Under the pieces are notes generated by a model, which had not been told where the DNA came from, searched no databases, and worked only from the letters and a program-made list of their open reading frames with translations. A DNA stretch of 5,766 nt. Origin: Bacillota bacterium. Its GTDB lineage: Bacteria > Bacillota > Clostridia > Oscillospirales > Ruminococcaceae. Position 1 is the stretch's first letter; the number at the start of each line of letters is the position of its first letter. Of the stretch, positions 5,760-5,766 are shown piece by piece. The translations under genes and the position numbers were made by a program. The stretch lies in assembly GCA_023396215.1 (NCBI GenBank), contig JAEWWW010000058.1:1-5766 (forward strand), written 5' to 3'.

Positions 5760-5766
5760 GGGAACA

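Overview
The window looks like a complete, short contig from a GC-rich member of the Clostridia (Firmicutes), plausibly a motile, Oscillospiraceae-like bacterium. This placement is inference. It rests on the strong AGGAGG-type Shine-Dalgarno sites, the Cache-type chemoreceptor, the clostridial style of the RsmA and alkyltransferase-like proteins, and a bidirectional intrinsic terminator between convergent genes. No species can be named from the sequence.

Layout, left to right. Bases 1-117 hold the probable proline-rich, repetitive 3' tail of a gene cut by the window edge. Next, on the plus strand, come a full-length Cache-HAMP methyl-accepting chemotaxis protein (146-2281) and a membrane-anchored GGDEF-EAL protein (start 2537, stop 4285). 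Between them lies a 160-bp imperfect palindrome (2281-2440) flanked by TA dinucleotides. It has the form of a MITE, and its left end sits inside the chemoreceptor stop codon. A GC-rich hairpin (2471-2493) lies in the leader of the GGDEF-EAL gene. A strong bidirectional terminator (4306-4340) separates this block from two minus-strand genes: rsmA (5547 down to 4681) and, 13 nt after it, a small alkyltransferase-like gene (4667 down to 4356). The last 219 bases hold the rsmA leader and end in a poly-G/poly-C palindrome that is probably a sequencing or assembly artefact.

How the genes work together. The left half is a sensory and motility block. The chemoreceptor would signal to CheA/CheW. The GGDEF-EAL protein has a destroyed GGDEF signature but an intact EAL active site, so it should degrade c-di-GMP, which usually favours motility. 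Removing the palindrome and one TA leaves the two genes 93 nt apart, so they may once have been more tightly co-transcribed. The right half is housekeeping: 16S rRNA dimethylation (RsmA) followed by an MGMT-family protein that lacks the alkyl-acceptor cysteine and is probably a DNA-damage recognition protein rather than an enzyme.

I see no CRISPR, phage, toxin-antitoxin or clearly novel multigene system. The most interesting features are the MITE-like insertion into a stop codon, the split state of the GGDEF-EAL protein, and the double substitution (acceptor Cys to Ala, arginine finger to Gln) in the alkyltransferase-like protein.
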